Counted from the stretch's first letter, positions 53,747 through 63,408 are shown. The stretch: 64,000 bases of DNA from Clostridioides sp. ES-S-0010-02 (GCA_020641055.1 CP067345.1:3713317-3777316); one strand, 5' to 3'. Notes: generated from the letters alone by a model not told the origin. Translations and numbers: made by a program.

Positions 53747-53795
53747 AATTAGAGGCACATTATCATAAAAAATATGACTAAATGTGCCTCTAATT
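53747..53795. terminator. Bidirectional terminator between DUF4097 gene and thrS
   Basis: AATTAGAGGCACATT/AATGTGCCTCTAATT, a perfect 15-bp stem with a 19-base loop between convergent genes. Confidence 0.9.
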
Positions 53796-53889
53796 ATAAT
53801 TATTTATTCACAAGATACTTATCTATACAGAAAATATCTATCTATACACAAGTTAACATTTTATATATCAATTAACTTTATTTTATATA

Positions 53890-55809
53890 TTAGTTTTGAA
53901 TAACACTTTCTCTTGACTCAATTTCTTTTGAAATACTAGCTATAAACTCATCTAATTTAATACTGCCTATTTCACCTTTATCTCTTGATCTTACAGAAAC
54001 ATTATTTTCAGCTACTTCTTTTTCACCTACTACTAACATATAAGGAACTTTTTCAAGTTGAGCTTCTCTTATTTTAAATCCAATTTTTTCAGCTCTATCA
54101 TCTAATTCAACTCTTATACCTTTATCAAATAATACTTTTTTAACTTCATTAGCATAATCCATAAACTTATCAGATATAGGAAGTATCTTAACTTGAGTTG
54201 GAGATAACCAAACTGGGAATTTGCCAGCATAATGTTCAATTAATATACCTATAAATCTCTCTATACTACCAAAAGCAACTCTATGAATCATAACTGGTCT
54301 ATGTTTCTCACCATCTTGTCCAATATAAGTATTATCAAATTGTCTTGGAAGTTGCATATCTAATTGGATAGTACCACATTGCCAAGTTCTTCCTAAACAG
54401 TCTCTTAAATGGAAGTCTATCTTAGGACCATAGAATGCCCCATCACCTTCATTTATAGTATATGGTAGACCTAACTCTTCTAAAGCTTCTCTTAATCCAT
54501 TTTCAGCTGCTTCCCACTCTTCTTCGCTTCCCATAGAATTTTCTGGTCTTGTAGATAATTCTAGATTGTATTCAAATCCAAAAGTCTTGTAAATACCATC
54601 TATTAGATTAGCTACACCTTTTATTTCATCTTTGATTTGTTCTGGTAACATGAATATATGTGAATCATCTTGAGTAAATGCTCTAACTCTCATTAATCCT
54701 TGTAATGCTCCAGATAACTCATGTCTATGAACTCTACCAAGTTCTGCAACTCTCATTGGGAAATCTCTATATGAGTGTAATTGAGAATTGTAGTAAATTA
54801 ATCCACCAGGACAGTTCATAGGTTTTATAGCATAATCCTCGTCATCTATTTTAACTGTATACATATTCTCTTTGTAATGATACCAGTGACCTGAAGTCTC
54901 CCATAATTTTCTGTTTAATATAATTGGAGATTCTATTTCAATATATCCAGCTTTTCTGTGTATTTCTCTCCAGAATTTTAATAATTCATTTTTAAGTTCC
55001 ATTCCTTTTGGTAAGAACATAGGGAATCCAGGACCTTCATCAGGTATCATAAATAAACCTAATTCTTTACCTAATTTTCTATGGTCTCTTTTTTTAGCTT
55101 CTTCTAATAAGTGTAGGTACTCTTCTAAATCTTTATTTTTTTCAAAAGAAGTTCCATAGATTCTTTGAAGCATTTTATTTTTTTCGTCACCACGCCAGTA
55201 TGCACCTGCTACACTTTGTAATTTAACAGCTTTAACCTTTTTAGTAGATGGTAAATGTGGTCCTCTACATAAATCAGTAAAATCACCTTGTTTGTAGAAA
55301 GATATTATTTCACTTTCAGGTAAATCAGATATAAGCTCTACCTTATAATCTTCTCCTTGTTCTTTCATAAGTTCTAAAGCTTCATTTCTAGGAAGTTCAA
55401 ATCTTTCTATTTTTAAATCTTCTTTAGCTATTTTTTTCATTTCAGCTTCTATTTTTTCCAAGTCTTCTGGAACTAATCTATGTTCTAAATCTATATCATA
55501 ATAGAATCCATTCTCTATACTTGGCCCTATAGCAAGTTTTGCTTCTGGGTAAAGTCTCTTTATAGCTTGAGCTAACATATGTGCTGATGTATGTCTAAAA
55601 ACGTCTTTTCCTTCTTTATCTTCAAATTTAAATAAGTTTAAATCACAATCACTATCTATCATGTGGTCCAGACCTACAACCTCTCCGTTCACAGATGCTG
55701 CTACCACATTTCTAGCTAATCCTTCACTAATGGATTTAGCCACATCCATAACAGAAAGAGCATTTTCAAATTCTTTTATTGAACCATCTTTTAAAGCAAC
55801 TTTAATCAT
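53890..55809 (-). CDS. thrS: Threonine-tRNA ligase
   Basis: 639 residues from ATG 55809 (AAGGAGG upstream); the longer open frame runs into the T-box leader. Domains in order: TGS (1-60, MIKVALKDGSIKEFENALSV), editing/SAD domain (about 65-240, HTSAHMLAQAIKRLYP), class II catalytic core (about 245-535) with zinc ligands in MNCPGG, RVHRHELSGAL and HRVAFGSIERF, and the anticodon-binding domain (about 540-639). Charges tRNA(Thr) with threonine in the cytoplasm. Controlled by a threonine T-box upstream. Confidence 0.98.
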   Translation of the reverse strand: MIKVALKDGSIKEFENALSVMDVAKSISEGLARNVVAASVNGEVVGLDHMIDSDCDLNLFKFEDKEGKDVFRHTSAHMLAQAIKRLYPEAKLAIGPSIENGFYYDIDLEHRLVPEDLEKIEAEMKKIAKEDLKIERFELPRNEALELMKEQGEDYKVELISDLPESEIISFYKQGDFTDLCRGPHLPSTKKVKAVKLQSVAGAYWRGDEKNKMLQRIYGTSFEKNKDLEEYLHLLEEAKKRDHRKLGKELGLFMIPDEGPGFPMFLPKGMELKNELLKFWREIHRKAGYIEIESPIILNRKLWETSGHWYHYKENMYTVKIDDEDYAIKPMNCPGGLIYYNSQLHSYRDFPMRVAELGRVHRHELSGALQGLMRVRAFTQDDSHIFMLPEQIKDEIKGVANLIDGIYKTFGFEYNLELSTRPENSMGSEEEWEAAENGLREALEELGLPYTINEGDGAFYGPKIDFHLRDCLGRTWQCGTIQLDMQLPRQFDNTYIGQDGEKHRPVMIHRVAFGSIERFIGILIEHYAGKFPVWLSPTQVKILPISDKFMDYANEVKKVLFDKGIRVELDDRAEKIGFKIREAQLEKVPYMLVVGEKEVAENNVSVRSRDKGEIGSIKLDEFIASISKEIESRESVIQN

Positions 55810-55856
55810 TGTTTTTTCCTCCTTATTGAGATAATTTTTAAATTTTTTGTAATAAA

Positions 55857-56118
55857 AAATCGCCCCAAATATATTTGGGACGATATTAATTCGCGGTTCC
55901 ACCCAAGTTGGTGTATACAAATATATACAACCCTCTTGATGACTATAAGGTAGTCACCCGAGCACTTTCACAAATCGTGTAAAACAAATATTGCTAATAA
56001 GCTCAGCTCCAAGGTAGTTTTCAAATAGACCTATTACATGGGTTTTCAGCCATAGACCCAGATTCTCTGTGAATGGTTTCCACTCTACTCTTCCTCTTCA
56101 ACACTATAATTTTTGATA
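55857..56118 (-). promoter_or_regulatory. T-box leader of thrS
   Basis: On the minus strand the conserved T-box GGGTGGAACCGCG (55904-55892) precedes the terminator ATCGTCCCAAATATATTTGGGGCGAT (gap-free 9-bp stem, then TTTTTT, 55886-55857). Upstream, Stem I elements GAGAATCTGGG and GAAAACTACCTTGGAGC are present; ACC in the latter is the likely threonine specifier codon. Uncharged tRNA(Thr) should stabilise the antiterminator and switch on thrS. Confidence 0.93.
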
Positions 56119-56125
56119 TATTTTC

Positions 56126-56154
56126 ATTATAACAGATAGTCATACATCAATCAA
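56126..56154 (-). promoter_or_regulatory. Promoter of the thrS T-box transcript
   Basis: TTGATT (56154-56149) and TATAAT (56131-56126) on the minus strand, 17-base spacing. Confidence 0.8.
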
Positions 56155-56317
56155 CATTAATGTAATATATTAATTACCCATTATTTTTCATCTCAATCAA
56201 TTTTAAACTAATATTCTTATATTTTATATTAATTTAATCTTTTGATTTATAGTAATATTATAATATTTTCACTAATTTTAAATTTTTAAAGCATATCTAC
56301 ATGCATGATAGATATAA

Positions 56318-56920
56318 CTAGATAAATATAGTCACTAATCCTTGAACTATACCTATTAAGAAACCTAATACAAGACCTAAGATTTCTATATGTTTTAATT
56401 CATTTTTAGCTATTCTTATGATTATTTCTTCTAGTTCATATAAATCTAGTTCATTAATCTTATCTTCGACCATTTTTTGTATATCTATACGCTCATTTGC
56501 TTTATTTATTATATTTTTGCTCAATTCATCTATGCTCTGTTTCACTTCAGATTCAATTATATCTCCTAAATAGTCCTGAATCATGTTCTTTATACTGCTT
56601 GGTATAAATGAAACTTTCTCATGTATGATAATTTTCACCCTTGCTTTTATGTATCTTACAACTTCTTCCTTATCTTCGTCAGTAATGATATTTGCAAGTA
56701 TTTCGTCCATTGAAAGAAATTCGTTTTGAATTATTTCACCTACATTTGCTGCTATTTCTGCTCTTCTCTTTGGTATAAGACCTACTATCTCTATATTTAA
56801 AATAGGTATCTTAATAGGTACTATTGGTCTAAATATCAGTCTTATAGCAACTACATTTGTGACATAACCTATAAATCCACCAATAACAGCTAATATTAGT
56901 ATCCTAATTAAATTATCCAT
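56318..56920 (-). CDS. DUF445 family membrane protein
   Basis: 200 residues from ATG 56920 (AAGGAG ten bases upstream; in-frame extension to 56941 not supported). Membrane helix at the start (LIRILILAVIGGFIGYVTNVVAIRLIF, with the typical GYxTNxxAI-L-F motif of DUF445), amphipathic helices in the middle, and a C-terminal membrane helix (LGLVLGFLIGIVQGLV). Shorter than many DUF445 proteins (YheB-like). Function unknown. Confidence 0.85.
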   Translation of the reverse strand: MDNLIRILILAVIGGFIGYVTNVVAIRLIFRPIVPIKIPILNIEIVGLIPKRRAEIAANVGEIIQNEFLSMDEILANIITDEDKEEVVRYIKARVKIIIHEKVSFIPSSIKNMIQDYLGDIIESEVKQSIDELSKNIINKANERIDIQKMVEDKINELDLYELEEIIIRIAKNELKHIEILGLVLGFLIGIVQGLVTIFI

Positions 56921-57168
56921 TATAAAACTTCTCCTTATCAATTGTATATTTGTTAGCTATATTTTATCTTTAATAACTCTAGTTATATTATAGCTTTATA
57001 TACAATTATAAGTCTTTCGTGTCGATTTCAAAAGAATTTTTTGATTTCTAATTTTTATTTTTATTATTTTAGTTGTATTTTACTATCTTTTAACTCTGAT
57101 TCATCTGTAATTTGAGTATATTTTTATTTTTAACTATCTTTTCAAATCTTAAATTATATCTTTCAATT

Positions 57169-57987
57169 CTAATTTTCCATAATTATACTAACTTTATTTT
57201 CAAAAATTGCTTCTACTGTATCTATGATTTCCTTTGAGCAATTGTTATTTAATAAATCTAATATTTCTATCTTCTTAGGGCATAAAGTTAATAAGGTACT
57301 TATTAAAAAGTCCTCATAATTTAAATTTTCTCTTATGACCATATTTATAATTTCTTCATCATCTATACTGTCTATTTTATTTCCATTTTTATCGTATAAA
57401 ATAAATGTATTATCTTCCATTATATGAACTTTAAGTAAATCTATCTTTTCTTCTTGAGTATCTATAAAATATTTTAAAACTCTTATAAACTCATCTTGGT
57501 CTCTTTTTATTAAATACTCTTCAACTGCAATATCACCTATAGCAGAAATATATTTCATAAATTCTCTCATTCTAAATCTAATAAAACCTTCGACATTTAT
57601 AAAATCATTTTCCTCTATATAGTTCCTAACCCTTGTAAATACTGTTTCTCTCATAAAAATCTCTTTTTTAGCAAATATGTTTAGTGAATATATGTATATA
57701 TTATTTTTATCTTCAGGATATGTACGCCCATAGCATTTTAGAATGTATTCTTTTAAAAGTTTCTCTTTCATTATACTTATTATCATACTAGTTATTTCTG
57801 TAGATATTTCATCAATATTTAGAGCTCTTTGTTCAGTTTTAGTACCATTAAGTATCTTCTTATTTAATACTTCTTGCTTTGCAGAATCAATTACGACTTC
57901 TACAATGTCATTTGTATATATTAATCTATCGTTTACATTATTATTCCTCAAAAATTTCATAGAAGAAATATTATCCTTCTCAACCAA
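57169..57987 (-). CDS. ytxC: Sporulation protein YtxC-like
   Basis: 272 residues beginning at TTG 57987, with AAGGAG eight bases before it. RVRNYIEENDFINVEGFIRFRMREFMKYISAIGDIAVEEYLIKRDQDEFIRVLKYFIDTQEEKID is the characteristic YtxC core; the end YEDFLISTLLTLCPKKIEIL is also conserved. YtxC proteins are encoded by endospore formers and have a poorly defined sporulation role. In B. subtilis ytxC lies near thrS, and the same neighbourhood is seen here. Two bases separate it from the upstream gene. Confidence 0.85.
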   Translation of the reverse strand: MVEKDNISSMKFLRNNNVNDRLIYTNDIVEVVIDSAKQEVLNKKILNGTKTEQRALNIDEISTEITSMIISIMKEKLLKEYILKCYGRTYPEDKNNIYIYSLNIFAKKEIFMRETVFTRVRNYIEENDFINVEGFIRFRMREFMKYISAIGDIAVEEYLIKRDQDEFIRVLKYFIDTQEEKIDLLKVHIMEDNTFILYDKNGNKIDSIDDEEIINMVIRENLNYEDFLISTLLTLCPKKIEILDLLNNNCSKEIIDTVEAIFENKVSIIMEN

Positions 57988-57989
57988 AG

Positions 57990-58751
57990 TTATCGCTCCT
58001 TTCTCGTCATGAGAGGAACTATAGAACCTATATCGAGTAAATTTTCACTACTAAGTGTAACTATCTCCTTGTTTTTACTTTCTATAAAACTTTTTATACG
58101 TTCATAGTCAGGATGTTTTTTAACATCTCCACAAAAAGCTAGTTTATCCTTAGAAATTAACCCTGTACATCCACCTATAAATCCATAATTCATCTCAAAT
58201 AAATTTATATGACCTTTTTCTATTAATAAACACTCTATTTCTGTATTCTTCATGCTTTTCCAAATACCTTTATCTGATGTTATTATAGATGTTCTATCTA
58301 CTATACAGATTGAGCATTTAGAATAGCCCTGCTCTATATTTATCTTTTTAAGTTTATTATTTTCAATATAATCTAATATCGCTCTGTCAGTGTACTTAAA
58401 ATTGTGTATGGCATAATCACCAACTATAGCAATATTGTAAGGTATATCATAAGGATATTTATTTGATAAATTAGCTTCTCCCTTAATTATATTAAATTTA
58501 TGTTTACTTAATAACTCTTTGTATTGATTATATACATTCGGCGCAACAATTATATCTCCTTTTCCTAAATTACAAATACATATATCTGGGTGATATTTTA
58601 TACTTTCATATAATTCTTTACATTCTATTGTTTTTATTATTTCTATATTTCTTAATTTTAATTCATTTTCCATTAGATAACTAATTCTTTTGTCCACCAA
58701 AGCTAGACACAAATCGTCATCTAGTATAAATGGCTCTCTTGTAAATTCCAT
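57990..58751 (-). CDS. Conserved protein, possible GME-fold (DUF6873-like)
   Basis: 253 residues. The protein shows repeated alpha/beta units (KYHPDICICNLGKGDIIVAPNVY; CSICIVDRTSIITSDKGIWKSM; GHINLFEMNYGFIGGCTGLI) reminiscent of guanidino-group-modifying enzymes such as dimethylarginine hydrolases, and I recall a clostridial family DUF6873 of this type. The GGCTGLIS segment could hold a nucleophilic cysteine. It is tightly linked to the ytxC gene. Assignment is tentative. Confidence 0.6.
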   Translation of the reverse strand: MEFTREPFILDDDLCLALVDKRISYLMENELKLRNIEIIKTIECKELYESIKYHPDICICNLGKGDIIVAPNVYNQYKELLSKHKFNIIKGEANLSNKYPYDIPYNIAIVGDYAIHNFKYTDRAILDYIENNKLKKINIEQGYSKCSICIVDRTSIITSDKGIWKSMKNTEIECLLIEKGHINLFEMNYGFIGGCTGLISKDKLAFCGDVKKHPDYERIKSFIESKNKEIVTLSSENLLDIGSIVPLMTRKER

Positions 58752-58802
58752 TTTTTACTCCTTTTTATTTTTTTTGATAAATTTTTTATTTGAATATAAA
58801 TA

Positions 58803-58836
58803 AAGTGTGCAGTAGATTTTTTCTACTTACACACTT
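58803..58836 (-). terminator. Terminator after the coiled-coil gene
   Basis: AAGTGTG-CAGTAGA pairs with TCTACTT-ACACACTT; on the minus strand followed by TATTTATATT. Very similar in sequence to the hairpin at 61698-61732. Confidence 0.75.
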
Positions 58837-58912
58837 ATTATTGGACTTTTATGTAATTAATCTAAATTAATTAATGTTTTTTTTGATAAATTTTTATAAA
58901 AACTCTACTCTA

Positions 58913-59248
58913 TCATCTAATTGATTTTAATTTAGCTATATCGTTCCAATTGCTTGCTGTTACTATTTCAATTTTATTTAAGTCTCTTTTTATCTCTTGT
59001 GTGTCTCCTTTAACAGCTACAACATGTTTTTCTGTATATTCTAATTCTACCTTTGTGTCTTTTAAATCTTTTTTAATTTCTACTAGATTATTTTCTATCT
59101 TATCTAATCTAGAGTCTATTCCATTAAATCTAGCATCTACTTTATCTAGTCTTGTATCCACCTTATCTAATCTGTTTTCTAATTTATCAAATCTGTCGTT
59201 AATACTGTTTTGCATTTTGTCTAGAAATTGCAAAATTTTGTCTTCCAT
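58913..59248 (-). CDS. Coiled-coil heptad-repeat protein
   Basis: 111 residues from ATG 59248 (GAGGAG nine bases upstream). Heptads FDKLENRLDKVDTRLDKVDA, RFNGIDSRLDKIENNLVEIK and on give a continuous parallel coiled coil over residues 15-85. No signal peptide, no membrane helix. Proteins of this build are common and diverse; function unknown. Near-identical seven-residue units point to expansion by slippage. Confidence 0.8.
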   Translation of the reverse strand: MEDKILQFLDKMQNSINDRFDKLENRLDKVDTRLDKVDARFNGIDSRLDKIENNLVEIKKDLKDTKVELEYTEKHVVAVKGDTQEIKRDLNKIEIVTASNWNDIAKLKSIR

Positions 59249-59315
59249 ATGTATCAACTCCTCTATAGATAATTATAACATTCTACACAAATACTATATA
59301 TATCTTCAGCAATAA

Positions 59316-60425
59316 TTAGTATGTACTTTTCACCTTATTGTACTCTTTTTTTACATATTCCAAAACATCTGGTGGTATGTTTCTATTGCTATTTGGAGTA
59401 AGTCCAATTTCTCCATCTTTTATCTTAAACTCTATGACTTTACTTCCCTTAAAACCATCCTTTACAACATTCTGTATCAATTCATAAACAGGTTGTTCTA
59501 CATCCTTTACAATCGAACTTATTACATTATCTGGAGCCATATCATATTGGTCTTTATTAATAGCTATAACTTTACCACCATTTTCTCTAGCTACCTGAAT
59601 AGCTCTTTTCCCATCATCCTCTGTGGCTGAAAATACAACATCTCTATCAGAATCTCTCATTTCTTTTGCAATAGTTCTAGCTGACTCAGGATTTTCAAAT
59701 ACATTTGCATACTTTACCAATAAATCAGCATTTTTATTTGAAGTTTTAAGACCTTTTCTAAATCCAGATTCATATTTGTCTCTACTAGAGCCTTCAACCC
59801 CTCCTATAAATCCTACTTTACCAGTGTCAGTCATTTTTCCTGCAATAAGACCTGCCAAATATCCAGTGGAATTATCTTGAAATGATACAGAAATTACATT
59901 AGCTGGTTGAACCTTATAATTATAATCAACTATTGCAAATTGCTGTTTTGGATATTTTGTAGCAGCTTGTTTAATCGTTTCTGCAAATCTAGCTCCAACT
60001 GCTATTATCAAGTCTGGTTCATATTTATATAATTTTTCTATGCTATTTGCAAAGTCATTAAAAGTCTTTGGTCTTTCAATCTTCTCTCTAATATCAAAAT
60101 CCTCATCAGCTCTTTTTAAAGCTGACAGTACATTATTATTATACGATTCATTACCTAAATTTTCAGTATCTAACAATACTCCAACAGTTTTTCTTACATA
60201 AGAATCATCTTCCAATTCATCCTCATCATTGCTACTTTCACTATTTGACTTATCTTTATCAGACAAAGTTGACACATTCTTAGATTCACTTTGTTTAGAC
60301 TTATTATTATTTATATTAGAATTATTATTTACTCTATTAAATCCAAAATCAAAATTACAGATAAATAGTATAAAAACTGTAAAGAGCATGACAAAACAAA
60401 ACATCAATATCCTTTTTATTTTCAC
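59316..60425 (-). CDS. BMP/PnrA-type substrate-binding protein with N-terminal anchor
   Basis: 369 residues from GTG 60425 (GGGAG eight bases upstream). N-terminal hydrophobic helix (ILMFCFVMLFTVFILFICNF) without a lipobox at the usual place, then an Asn/Ser/Glu-rich linker (about 32-78), then a BMP domain (about 80-369): DLIIAVGARFAETIKQAATKYPKQQFAIVDY, GYLAGLIAGKMTDTGKVGFIGGVEG, VIAINKDQYDMAP. Such proteins bind nucleosides for ABC import. No ABC genes adjoin. It is a tandem duplicate of the next gene upstream. Confidence 0.85.
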   Translation of the reverse strand: MKIKRILMFCFVMLFTVFILFICNFDFGFNRVNNNSNINNNKSKQSESKNVSTLSDKDKSNSESSNDEDELEDDSYVRKTVGVLLDTENLGNESYNNNVLSALKRADEDFDIREKIERPKTFNDFANSIEKLYKYEPDLIIAVGARFAETIKQAATKYPKQQFAIVDYNYKVQPANVISVSFQDNSTGYLAGLIAGKMTDTGKVGFIGGVEGSSRDKYESGFRKGLKTSNKNADLLVKYANVFENPESARTIAKEMRDSDRDVVFSATEDDGKRAIQVARENGGKVIAINKDQYDMAPDNVISSIVKDVEQPVYELIQNVVKDGFKGSKVIEFKIKDGEIGLTPNSNRNIPPDVLEYVKKEYNKVKSTY

Positions 60426-60465
60426 AAAACTCACTCCCTGACATAGAACATGAAGTCTCTATAAA

Positions 60466-61470
60466 TTATTTATTGTTCTTATTTACATATTCTAACACAT
60501 CAGGAGGAATATTTTGAGAACTATTTTGAGCAAGTCCAGTACTTCCAGACTTCATTGTATTTTCTATAACTTTACCACCCTTATAATCTCCTTTTACAAA
60601 GCTTTGTATTAAGTCATAAGTAGGTTTTTCAAAGTCCTTTACAATAGAACTTATAACATTTTCTGGAGCCAACTCATGCTGATCTTTATTAATTGCTATC
60701 ACTTTTTTATTCTTTGCTCTAACCATATTTATTACACTCTTTGAATCATCTTCAGTATTAGAAAAAATAATATCTACTCCACTATCCATCATTTTTTTAG
60801 CAACAGATTCAGCAGATTTACTATCTTTAAAAATATCTACATACTCAACTGAAATATCTTTTATATTGCTATTAGAAAATTTAACACCTTCTTTAAAGCC
60901 AGATTCAAATTTATTTCTACTAGAACCCTCTACTCCACCTATAAAACCAACCTTATCTGTTTCTGTCATCTTTCCAGCAACTAATCCAGCCAAATATCCA
61001 GTCTTATTATCCTCAAAAGAAATTGAAGTTATATTAGATGGTTGTTTGTCATACTCATAATCTACAATGGCAAACTGTTGCTTTGGGTATTTCTTGGCTA
61101 TCTTTTCTAGAGGCTTTGCAAATCTAGAACCAACAGCTATAATCAAGTCAGTATTATCATTACATAAAATATCTATGCTATTAGAAAAAGTTGATGAATC
61201 CTCTGATTCCACTTTATTTGTATCTATGTTAAGATTTTTTTGTGCAGTATCTAACGCTAACAAAGCTGAATTATTCATGACTCCATTATTTGACCCTTCA
61301 ATATCTAATATCATAGATACAGATTTTTTTGAATTTTCTTTGTTACTTAGCTTATTTTTATTATCTTGATTAGAATTAGAATTATTACTTGAATTACTGC
61401 TACATCCAACTAACATTCCAGCAGTCATTGCTACAGTTAACATTAATACCAACAATTTTTTTAAACGCAT
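60466..61470 (-). CDS. BMP/PnrA-type substrate-binding lipoprotein
   Basis: 334 residues from ATG 61470 (AAGGAG upstream). Signal peptide MRLKKLLVLMLTVAMTAGML with lipobox LVGC, so the mature protein is lipid-anchored at Cys24. Ser/Asn-rich linker, then a BMP domain with the same motifs as its neighbour (LIIAVGSRFAKPLEKIAKKYPKQQFAIVDY; GYLAGLVAGKMTETDKVGFIGGVEGSSR; VIAINKDQHELAPENVISSIVKD). The two genes are separated by 40 bases and are clear duplicates. Upstream lies the 17-bp repeat array. Confidence 0.9.
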   Translation of the reverse strand: MRLKKLLVLMLTVAMTAGMLVGCSSNSSNNSNSNQDNKNKLSNKENSKKSVSMILDIEGSNNGVMNNSALLALDTAQKNLNIDTNKVESEDSSTFSNSIDILCNDNTDLIIAVGSRFAKPLEKIAKKYPKQQFAIVDYEYDKQPSNITSISFEDNKTGYLAGLVAGKMTETDKVGFIGGVEGSSRNKFESGFKEGVKFSNSNIKDISVEYVDIFKDSKSAESVAKKMMDSGVDIIFSNTEDDSKSVINMVRAKNKKVIAINKDQHELAPENVISSIVKDFEKPTYDLIQSFVKGDYKGGKVIENTMKSGSTGLAQNSSQNIPPDVLEYVNKNNK

Positions 61471-61500
61471 CAAAATCCACTCCTTATATTTTTGTGACAT

Positions 61501-61636
61501 TTTTACATACTATTTACTTTTACATACTATTTACTTTTACATACTATTTACTTTTACATACTATTTACTTTTACATACTATTTACTTTTACATACTATTT
61601 ACTTTTACATACTATTTACTTTTACATACTATTTAC
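61501..61636. repeat. Perfect 17-bp tandem repeat, eight copies
   Basis: TTTTACATACTATTTAC is repeated eight times without a single mismatch from 61501 to 61636, between the promoter side and the ribosome site of the BMP lipoprotein gene. On the minus strand each unit contains TAGTATG, resembling half of a -10 box. Perfect identity suggests active expansion and contraction. Confidence 0.98.
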
Positions 61637-61697
61637 TGATTTGTTATACCTCATTTGCAAGTATTTATTTAATTTTTTCAATAAACTTACCATAAAA

Positions 61698-61732
61698 AAG
61701 TGTGTAATAGATTTCTATCTATTTACACACTT
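61698..61732 (-). terminator. Terminator of the TrmL-DegV operon
   Basis: AAGTGTGTAATAGA/TCTATTTACACACTT hairpin; TTTTTT follows on the minus strand. Confidence 0.85.
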
Positions 61733-61860
61733 CCCTAAAAACTAAACTTAATATATCAACACTTAATTCTATCTAAAACAAATCATATCTAGTGTATCAA
61801 TGTTTAACATATCTTATCATAAATTAATAAAAAAATAAATAATCCCAATATAAAAAATTG

Positions 61861-62709
61861 TTATTTATTTTTTAGACATATAATTCCAGTTACACCAGGA
61901 CCAGCATGTGCACCTATACACACACCAATTTGGAAAAATTTAATTTCCTTAGGTCTCAATTCATCCTCTATAACTTTAGACAATTGTTCTTTTTCCTTAA
62001 TGTCATCACTATATCCTATATATATAACTTGGTCTGATAAATCATCCCCACAATTCGATTTTATCAAGTCCATCATCTTAGAAATTACATTCTTCTTACC
62101 TCTTACTTGAGATAATTGTGAGACTAACCCTCCTTTTATTTCAAGAATAGGTTTTATATTTAATATACTTCCTATTGCCGCCTTAGTAGATGATATTCTT
62201 CCTCCCTTTTGTAAGTACTCCAATGTATCCACTGAAAATATAACAAAAGCTTTTTCTTTTAATTCATCTAAAACAGGTAATATTTCATTAATAGATTTTC
62301 CTTCACTTGCAAGCTCTCCTGCTTTTATTACAAGCAGACCAGTTCCCATACAAAGTAAGTTAGAATCATATGTATATATTTCACCTTCTACATCATTCTT
62401 CGCCATTACAGCACTTTGATATGTTCCTGTAGCTGTAGCCGAACCAGCTATATAAAGTATTGCTCTACCTTCACTCGTGTATTTTTCAAAAACTTCCTTA
62501 AATTGGGCATAAGTAGCTTGAGAAGTTTTTGGATATGCATTTTCTTCTCTAAGTTTTTTATAAAATTCATCTCCAGATATATCAATCCTATCCTTGTATT
62601 CTTTTTCTTCTAATATAACTGTTAATGAAACAATATCTATATCATATTTATCTAACAAATCTTTTGGCACGTCCGATAAACTGTCACAGATTATCTTTAG
62701 ATTTTTCAT
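61861..62709 (-). CDS. DegV family fatty-acid-binding protein
   Basis: 282 residues. KIICDSLSDVPKDLLDKYDIDIVSLTVILEEKEYKD, TSQATYAQFKEVFEKY and YLQKGGRISSTKAAIGSILNIKPIL are diagnostic of DegV/FakB proteins, which hold a fatty acid for phosphorylation by the FakA kinase. The second domain ends with GPGVTGIICL. Located 35 bases after the TrmL gene, likely one operon. Confidence 0.95.
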   Translation of the reverse strand: MKNLKIICDSLSDVPKDLLDKYDIDIVSLTVILEEKEYKDRIDISGDEFYKKLREENAYPKTSQATYAQFKEVFEKYTSEGRAILYIAGSATATGTYQSAVMAKNDVEGEIYTYDSNLLCMGTGLLVIKAGELASEGKSINEILPVLDELKEKAFVIFSVDTLEYLQKGGRISSTKAAIGSILNIKPILEIKGGLVSQLSQVRGKKNVISKMMDLIKSNCGDDLSDQVIYIGYSDDIKEKEQLSKVIEDELRPKEIKFFQIGVCIGAHAGPGVTGIICLKNK

Positions 62710-62744
62710 TAAGTATGCTCCTTTCTAATTTAGGATTATTTAAA

Positions 62745-63215
62745 CTACCTCATATTAGGGTATCCTATTTGTCTTAAAGCCTCATATACTACTATAGCTA
62801 CTGAATTTGATAAATTTAATGACCTAGCTTTTTCAACATCTAACATAGGTACTCTAATACAAGTATCCATATTTGCTTTCAACAAAGACTCTGGTAATCC
62901 CTTTGTTTCTTTCCCAAATACTATAAAACAATTTTCTTCATATTTTACATCTGAATGCGATTGTTTAGCCTTTGTTGTAGAAAAAAAGTATCTACTGTTT
63001 GGATATTTTTCTTGTAATTCTTCAAAGCTATCGTAATATTGTATATCAGCTATATCCCAATAGTCAAGACCACATCTTTTTAAGTGCTTATCATCCAATG
63101 AAAAACCTAATGGTTTTACTAAATGCAAAGTTGAACCTGTTGCTGCACAAGTTCTTATTATATTTCCTGTATTTTGAGGTATTTCTGGTTCTACTAATAC
63201 TATATTTAATGACAT
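62745..63215 (-). CDS. trmL: tRNA (cytidine/uridine-34 2-prime-O)-methyltransferase
   Basis: 156 residues, the full length of TrmL. SPOUT-fold motifs: IVLVEPEIPQNTGNIIRTCAATG (motif 1), IVFGKETKGLP (motif 2) and CIRVPMLDVEKARSLNLSNSVAIVVYEALRQ (motif 3 with the knot and SAM-binding LNLSNS). It methylates the wobble ribose of tRNA(Leu). AGGAGG lies upstream of ATG 63215. Confidence 0.93.
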   Translation of the reverse strand: MSLNIVLVEPEIPQNTGNIIRTCAATGSTLHLVKPLGFSLDDKHLKRCGLDYWDIADIQYYDSFEELQEKYPNSRYFFSTTKAKQSHSDVKYEENCFIVFGKETKGLPESLLKANMDTCIRVPMLDVEKARSLNLSNSVAIVVYEALRQIGYPNMR

Positions 63216-63408
63216 TTTTATCCTCCTAAATATCGTTCTTGTTTACTAAACTTTATTTTATAAACAGAATAACAATAATATTATACTATCATATATAATA
63301 ATGTTAATAATAATTTTTATTTTATTATATATAATAGTTTTCTATCTAACATTTTCATAAGTATTATTATATCAGAAAATCACTCTTGTACAACTTACTT
63401 TAGAAAAG

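Noticed and set aside
61501-61636. CRISPR array
   Set aside because: The 17-base units follow each other directly with no spacers and there are no cas genes.
61389-61745. 118-codon plus-strand frame across the 17-bp array
   Set aside because: The array is open in several frames because the 17-base unit lacks stops there; no ribosome site, opposite to a clear lipoprotein gene.
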